Position numbers and translations under genes: made by a program | Notes under the pieces: model-generated | Databases searched by the model: none | What the model saw: the letters and a program-made list of their open reading frames with translations, nothing else | Told to the model about the DNA's origin: nothing | DNA from: Streptomyces sp. SM10 | GTDB taxonomy: Bacteria > Actinomycetota > Actinomycetes > Streptomycetales > Streptomycetaceae | Assembly (NCBI RefSeq): GCF_002910915.1 | Contig: NZ_NEUF01000054.1 | Location: forward strand, 34,154-98,153 | Reading direction: 5' to 3' | Length of the DNA: 64,000 nucleotides | In this document: piece after piece, positions 61,236 through 64,000 of the stretch | How positions within the stretch are numbered: position 1 is the first letter of the stretch | Layout of the letters: each line of letters opens with the position of its first letter

Positions 61236-62084
61236 TCACTCCCCGCCGCGGAGGATGGAGTTGCCCTCGTGGAGCGAGCCCGGGGCGGTGGTGCCGAGCT
61301 GGAGCCGGCCGCTCCGGCCGTAGAAGGCGACCGGGTTGCGCCAGAGCACCTTGTCGACGTCGTCCTCGTCGAATCCGGCCTTCAGCATGGTGTCGGCGAC
61401 CTTGCGGGTCTTCAGGGGGTCACTCTTGCCCCAGTCGGCGGCCGAGTTGACGAGGATCCGGTCGGTGCCGTGGTTCCGCAGGACCGTGATCATGCGGTCC
61501 TCGTCCATCTTGGTGTCCGGGTAGATGGAGAAGCCGGCCCAGCAGCCGCTGTCGAGGGCGTCCTTCACGGTCGTCTCGTTGAGGTGGTCCAGCAGGACCA
61601 GTTCCGGGGCGAGGGCCGATTCGCGGACGACGTCGAGGGTGCGGTGCAGTCCGGCGAGCTTGTCGCGGTGCGGGGTGTGGACCAGCGCGGGCAGGCCGTG
61701 GTCCGCGGCGAGCTGGAGCTGGGCGGCCAGGGCGTGGTCCTCGGCCGGCGTCATCGAGTCGTAGCCGATCTCCCCCACAGCCACCACGGAGTCCTTGGCC
61801 AGGTACCGGGGCAGTGCCTCCAGGACGGGGGTGCAGCGGGGGTCGTTCGCCTCCTTCGGGTTGAGGGCGAGCGTGCAGTGGTGGGCGATGCCGTACTGGG
61901 AGGCGCGGAAGGGCTCCCAGCCGAGGAGCGCGTCGAAGTAGTCGAAGAAGCTGGCCGGCGAGGTGCGGGGCTGGCCGAGCCAGAAGGAGGGCTCGACCAG
62001 GGCGCGGACCCCGGCGTCGTACATCGCCCGGTAGTCGTCCGTGGTGCGGGAGGTCATGTGGATGTGGGGGTCGAAGATCCTCAT
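61236..62084 (-). CDS. eboB: TatD-family hydrolase, EboB
   Basis: 282 aa; the ATG at 62084 overlaps the eboA stop (ATGA). The metal-site signature is FDPHIHMTSRTTDDY; later KDSVVAVGEIGYDSM, LPALVHTPHRDK, LVLLDHLNE and ILVNSAADWGKSDPL show the amidohydrolase TatD barrel. It is expected to be a metal-dependent hydrolase. In ebo clusters it lies next to eboA and eboE, as here. Confidence 0.88.
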   Translation of the reverse strand: MRIFDPHIHMTSRTTDDYRAMYDAGVRALVEPSFWLGQPRTSPASFFDYFDALLGWEPFRASQYGIAHHCTLALNPKEANDPRCTPVLEALPRYLAKDSVVAVGEIGYDSMTPAEDHALAAQLQLAADHGLPALVHTPHRDKLAGLHRTLDVVRESALAPELVLLDHLNETTVKDALDSGCWAGFSIYPDTKMDEDRMITVLRNHGTDRILVNSAADWGKSDPLKTRKVADTMLKAGFDEDDVDKVLWRNPVAFYGRSGRLQLGTTAPGSLHEGNSILRGGE

Positions 62085-62719
62085 CGGGATTCCTCCGTGG
62101 ACGTGGGGGCGGGGACGGGCGCCGGGGCCGTGAGGCCGAGGACGGTCCGCAGACCGGCGGGGACGGCACGGCCCGCCGCGGTGCGTTCGGCGGCGAAGTC
62201 CTTGAGCATGCGGGCGAGTTCGGCGTCGCCGCGGGCCCGCTCGCCGAGGCGGTCGAGGGACTCGACAGGGACTTCGGTGAAGAGGCATTTGAGGACGGCG
62301 TGCCGCCAGCCGTGTGCGTCGAGTCGGGCCGCGCCGTAGGGTCCGACGGCTGCGGCGACCAGCCGGGTGTCGTTGGTGCGCAGGGCGTCCTCGACGAGCG
62401 GGAGTGCGGCGGCGCCGAGGTCCAGCCGGTGCAGCGTCAGCAGGACGGCGCGGCGCTCGGCGGCGGTTCCCCGCTCGTAGAGCCTGGTCACGGCGGGCAG
62501 CCCGGCGCGCGCCTCGACGAGCAGCAGCGCGCGGACGGAGTCGGCGTGTTCGAGTCCGCAGTGCCTTCCCACCGAGGCGAACCGTAGCTCCCAGGGGGGA
62601 TCGCCGCTGTCCGCCCCGGGGTGGGCGGCGGCGTGTGCGGCCTCGGCGAGCGCTTCGTCGAGCCATGCCCTGGCGGCTCCTCCGAGCCGGGCGTCGAGTT
62701 CCCTGCGGTCGATCAGCAC
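62081..62719 (-). CDS. eboA: EboA-domain protein
   Basis: 212 aa from the GTG at 62719, which has GGAG 7 bases upstream and overlaps the previous gene by 7 bp. All-helical and Ala/Leu/Arg-rich, with HEAT-like patterns (ELRFASVGRHCGLEHADS, AVLLTLHRLDLGAAALPLVE, LKCLFTEVPVESLDRLGERA). It fits the EboA family by this pattern and by its position before eboB. No known catalytic residues; likely a scaffold. Confidence 0.8.
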   Translation of the reverse strand: MLIDRRELDARLGGAARAWLDEALAEAAHAAAHPGADSGDPPWELRFASVGRHCGLEHADSVRALLLVEARAGLPAVTRLYERGTAAERRAVLLTLHRLDLGAAALPLVEDALRTNDTRLVAAAVGPYGAARLDAHGWRHAVLKCLFTEVPVESLDRLGERARGDAELARMLKDFAAERTAAGRAVPAGLRTVLGLTAPAPVPAPTSTEESR

Positions 62720-63597
62720 GGTGCGGCTCCGTTCGTCGTCCCGGTGGGGCGGCCCGTCGCACCGGTGGCGCGGCGCAGGAAGTCGATCGAGCCGCGGGCG
62801 AGTTCCGGGCCCGCGTGGGAGTGCCGGGGCAGCTCCACGACGGTGAGGCCGGCGTACCCGGTGGCGGCGAGGGCTTCCAGCACCGGTGGGAAGTCGATCT
62901 CGCCGTCGCCGAACGGCAGGTGCTCGTGGACGCCGCGCCGCATGTCCTCGATCTGGACGTGGCGCAGCCAGGGCGCCGCCTCCTTCACACAGTCGACGGG
63001 CGAGGTGGGCTCGAGGCACTGGCAGTGGCCGATGTCCAGGGTGAGCCCGAGGGGTTCCGGGTCGCCCAGGAGCGTGCGGAGGTGGTGGAAGTCGGCCAGG
63101 GTGGCGAGGAGGTGTCCGGGTTCCGGTTCGATGGCGAGGGGGACGCCGTCGCGGGTGGCCGCTTCGAGTACGGGGCCGAGTGCGTCGGCCAGCCGCTGCC
63201 ACGCGGTGTCCGTGGTGGTGTCCGGCGGGGTGATGCCGCTGAAGCAGTGCACGGCGTGGGCGCCGAGGCCGGCGCCCACCTCGACGGCCCGGACGAGCAG
63301 GGCGGTGCGGGCCGCGCGGCCTTCGGGGTCGGGGTCGAGGAGGGAGGGGCCGTGCTTGCGCCGGGGGTCCAGGACGTAGCGCGCGCCGGTCTCGACCGTG
63401 ACGCCGAGGCCGAGTCCGGTGAGCCGGCGGGCCACCCGGCGGGTGCGCCCCGGGAGGTCCGGGGCCAGCGGGTCGAGGTGCATGTGGTCGAGGGTCAGCC
63501 CGACACCGTCGTAGCCGAGGTCGGCGAGGAGGCCGAGGGCGTCGTCGAGCCGGAGGTCGGTCAGGCCGTTGGTGCCGTAGCCGAAGCGGAGGGTCAC
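62713..63597 (-). CDS. TIM-barrel sugar isomerase/epimerase-like protein
   Basis: 294 aa from the GTG at 63597, overlapping the prenyltransferase stop by 4 bp. RFGYGTNGLTDLRLDDALGL, YDGVGLTLDHMHLDP, PLAIEPEPGHLLATLADF, LGLTLDIGHCQCLEP and VHEHLPFGDGEIDFPP form an AP-endonuclease-2-type barrel with the usual Glu/Asp/His metal ligands. It sits inside the ebo-type cluster between eboC and eboA. Whether it isomerises a sugar or handles the exported metabolite is unknown. Confidence 0.88.
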   Translation of the reverse strand: MTLRFGYGTNGLTDLRLDDALGLLADLGYDGVGLTLDHMHLDPLAPDLPGRTRRVARRLTGLGLGVTVETGARYVLDPRRKHGPSLLDPDPEGRAARTALLVRAVEVGAGLGAHAVHCFSGITPPDTTTDTAWQRLADALGPVLEAATRDGVPLAIEPEPGHLLATLADFHHLRTLLGDPEPLGLTLDIGHCQCLEPTSPVDCVKEAAPWLRHVQIEDMRRGVHEHLPFGDGEIDFPPVLEALAATGYAGLTVVELPRHSHAGPELARGSIDFLRRATGATGRPTGTTNGAAPC

Positions 63598-64000
63598 GTG
63601 GGGCTCACCTTCCGTGCGAGGGCGCGGGCGAGGGGGACGAGCCCCATCACCGCCAGGCCGTTCAGGGGTGCTCCGGCTCTGGTCGCGAGCGCGGCCTGCA
63701 GCGGGATCATCGCCCGGATCCCGCCGCCGACGGCCCGCTGGGTGAGGGGTGGGGAGGGGTTGAGCGCGGCGTGCAGGAGGGGGACCGCGGAGGTCCGGAG
63801 GTAGGCGCCGGTGAAGGCGGTGAGCAGCAGCCCCTCGGTGGCGGCGGGAGTCCGGGAGGACTCCCCCGGTGCCGGCCCACCGCGCAGGACGGCCCCCGCG
63901 AGTGCGGCGGCACCGGCGAGCGCCACCAGGGGTGCGGCGGTGGATCCGCCCCGCGCCTCGTGCCGGGAGACGGCGGTGACGGCGTAGGTGTGGGCGCCGA
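63594..64000 (-). CDS. eboC: UbiA-type prenyltransferase, EboC-like, 3' part of gene
   Basis: The frame is open to the window edge; about 135 C-terminal residues are seen, so the gene starts outside. Visible are HTYAVTAVSRHEARGG, two or three hydrophobic helices (LVALAGAAALAGAVLRGG, LLLTAFTGAYLRTSAVPLL) and the end GLVPLARALARKVSPT. This fits the last helices of UbiA-family prenyltransferases, such as the SCO3242-like ones that Streptomyces ebo clusters carry. The Asp-rich motifs needed for activity lie outside the window. It overlaps the next gene by 4 bp. Confidence 0.75.
   Translation of the reverse strand, partial: GAHTYAVTAVSRHEARGGSTAAPLVALAGAAALAGAVLRGGPAPGESSRTPAATEGLLLTAFTGAYLRTSAVPLLHAALNPSPPLTQRAVGGGIRAMIPLQAALATRAGAPLNGLAVMGLVPLARALARKVSPT

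Noticed and set aside
58951..62339. Long plus-strand open frames opposite the ebo-type cluster
   Set aside because: Gly/Val/Arg-rich shadows of well-supported minus-strand genes; no family match and no ribosome binding sites.
1..64000. CRISPR array, rRNA operon, prophage or complete insertion sequence
   Set aside because: No regularly spaced repeats, no rRNA sequence, no transposase, integrase or phage structural gene were found.

Overview
The window is uniformly GC-rich (roughly 70 % by eye, with strong G/C third-position bias) and is built from families typical of Streptomyces: CYP154/CYP157-like P450s, an XRE/DUF397 pair, a DUF574 methyltransferase, a MocR regulator, GTG and TTG starts, and many 4-bp ATGA/GTGA overlaps. 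It is most likely a chromosomal segment of a Streptomyces or a close relative. I see no rRNA, CRISPR array, integrase or complete insertion sequence. There is one tRNA gene, a tRNA-Leu(GAG).

Left flank (1-9.1 kb): the 3' part of a GH95-like fucosidase gene, a secreted GH12 glucanase and a LacI regulator with two GAAGCGCTTC palindromes upstream. Then come an ATP-grasp protein, a CYP157-like/CYP154-like P450 pair (the first lacking the ExxR arginine), small hypothetical genes, and an AraC regulator with a VOC protein.

Defence island (about 9.6-34.3 kb): a single-chain DUF262/DUF1524 (GmrSD-like) protein, a DGQHR/DndB-like protein with a small membrane protein, and, divergent from these, an HTH-methylase-specificity fusion followed by a complete type I restriction system (hsdM-hsdS-hsdR). 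After an XRE/DUF397 pair, a winged-helix/zinc-ribbon protein, an uncharacterised 589-aa protein and an anti-sigma-type ATPase come an AIPR protein with a nuclease-like N-terminus and a co-directional pair: a soluble Ser/Thr kinase with a TPR-like tail, and a UvrD-like helicase with a RelE-like N-terminus. The two least explained modules, and the best candidates for an undescribed system, are the DGQHR/HTH-methylase module (11.6-15.8 kb) and the kinase/helicase pair (30.5-34.3 kb).

Middle (34.5-46.3 kb): ordinary accessory metabolism and transport, namely YceI, a GlxA-type regulator divergent from an MFS transporter, a MocR regulator divergent from a second MFS transporter with a palindrome between them, a DUF574 methyltransferase, an alpha/beta hydrolase, a DUF1772 protein, a septum-formation-domain lipoprotein, an N-formylglutamate amidohydrolase-like protein and a VOC protein.

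Ribose-type operon (46.4-52.4 kb, minus strand): rbsR-rbsA-rbsCB-rbsK-rbsD, with permease and binding protein fused in one polypeptide and two identical 14-bp operator-like sites upstream of rbsR. Divergent from it is a secreted protein made of four diverged cysteine-containing repeats.

Right flank (54.5-64 kb): a two-domain VOC protein, tRNA-Leu with a strong terminator, a DUF2254 membrane protein, a frameshifted remnant of an aldehyde dehydrogenase gene, and a tightly overlapping minus-strand ebo-type cluster (eboC partial, TIM-barrel protein, eboA, eboB, eboE, eboF, and a Tat-exported TIM-barrel protein) that runs off the right edge.
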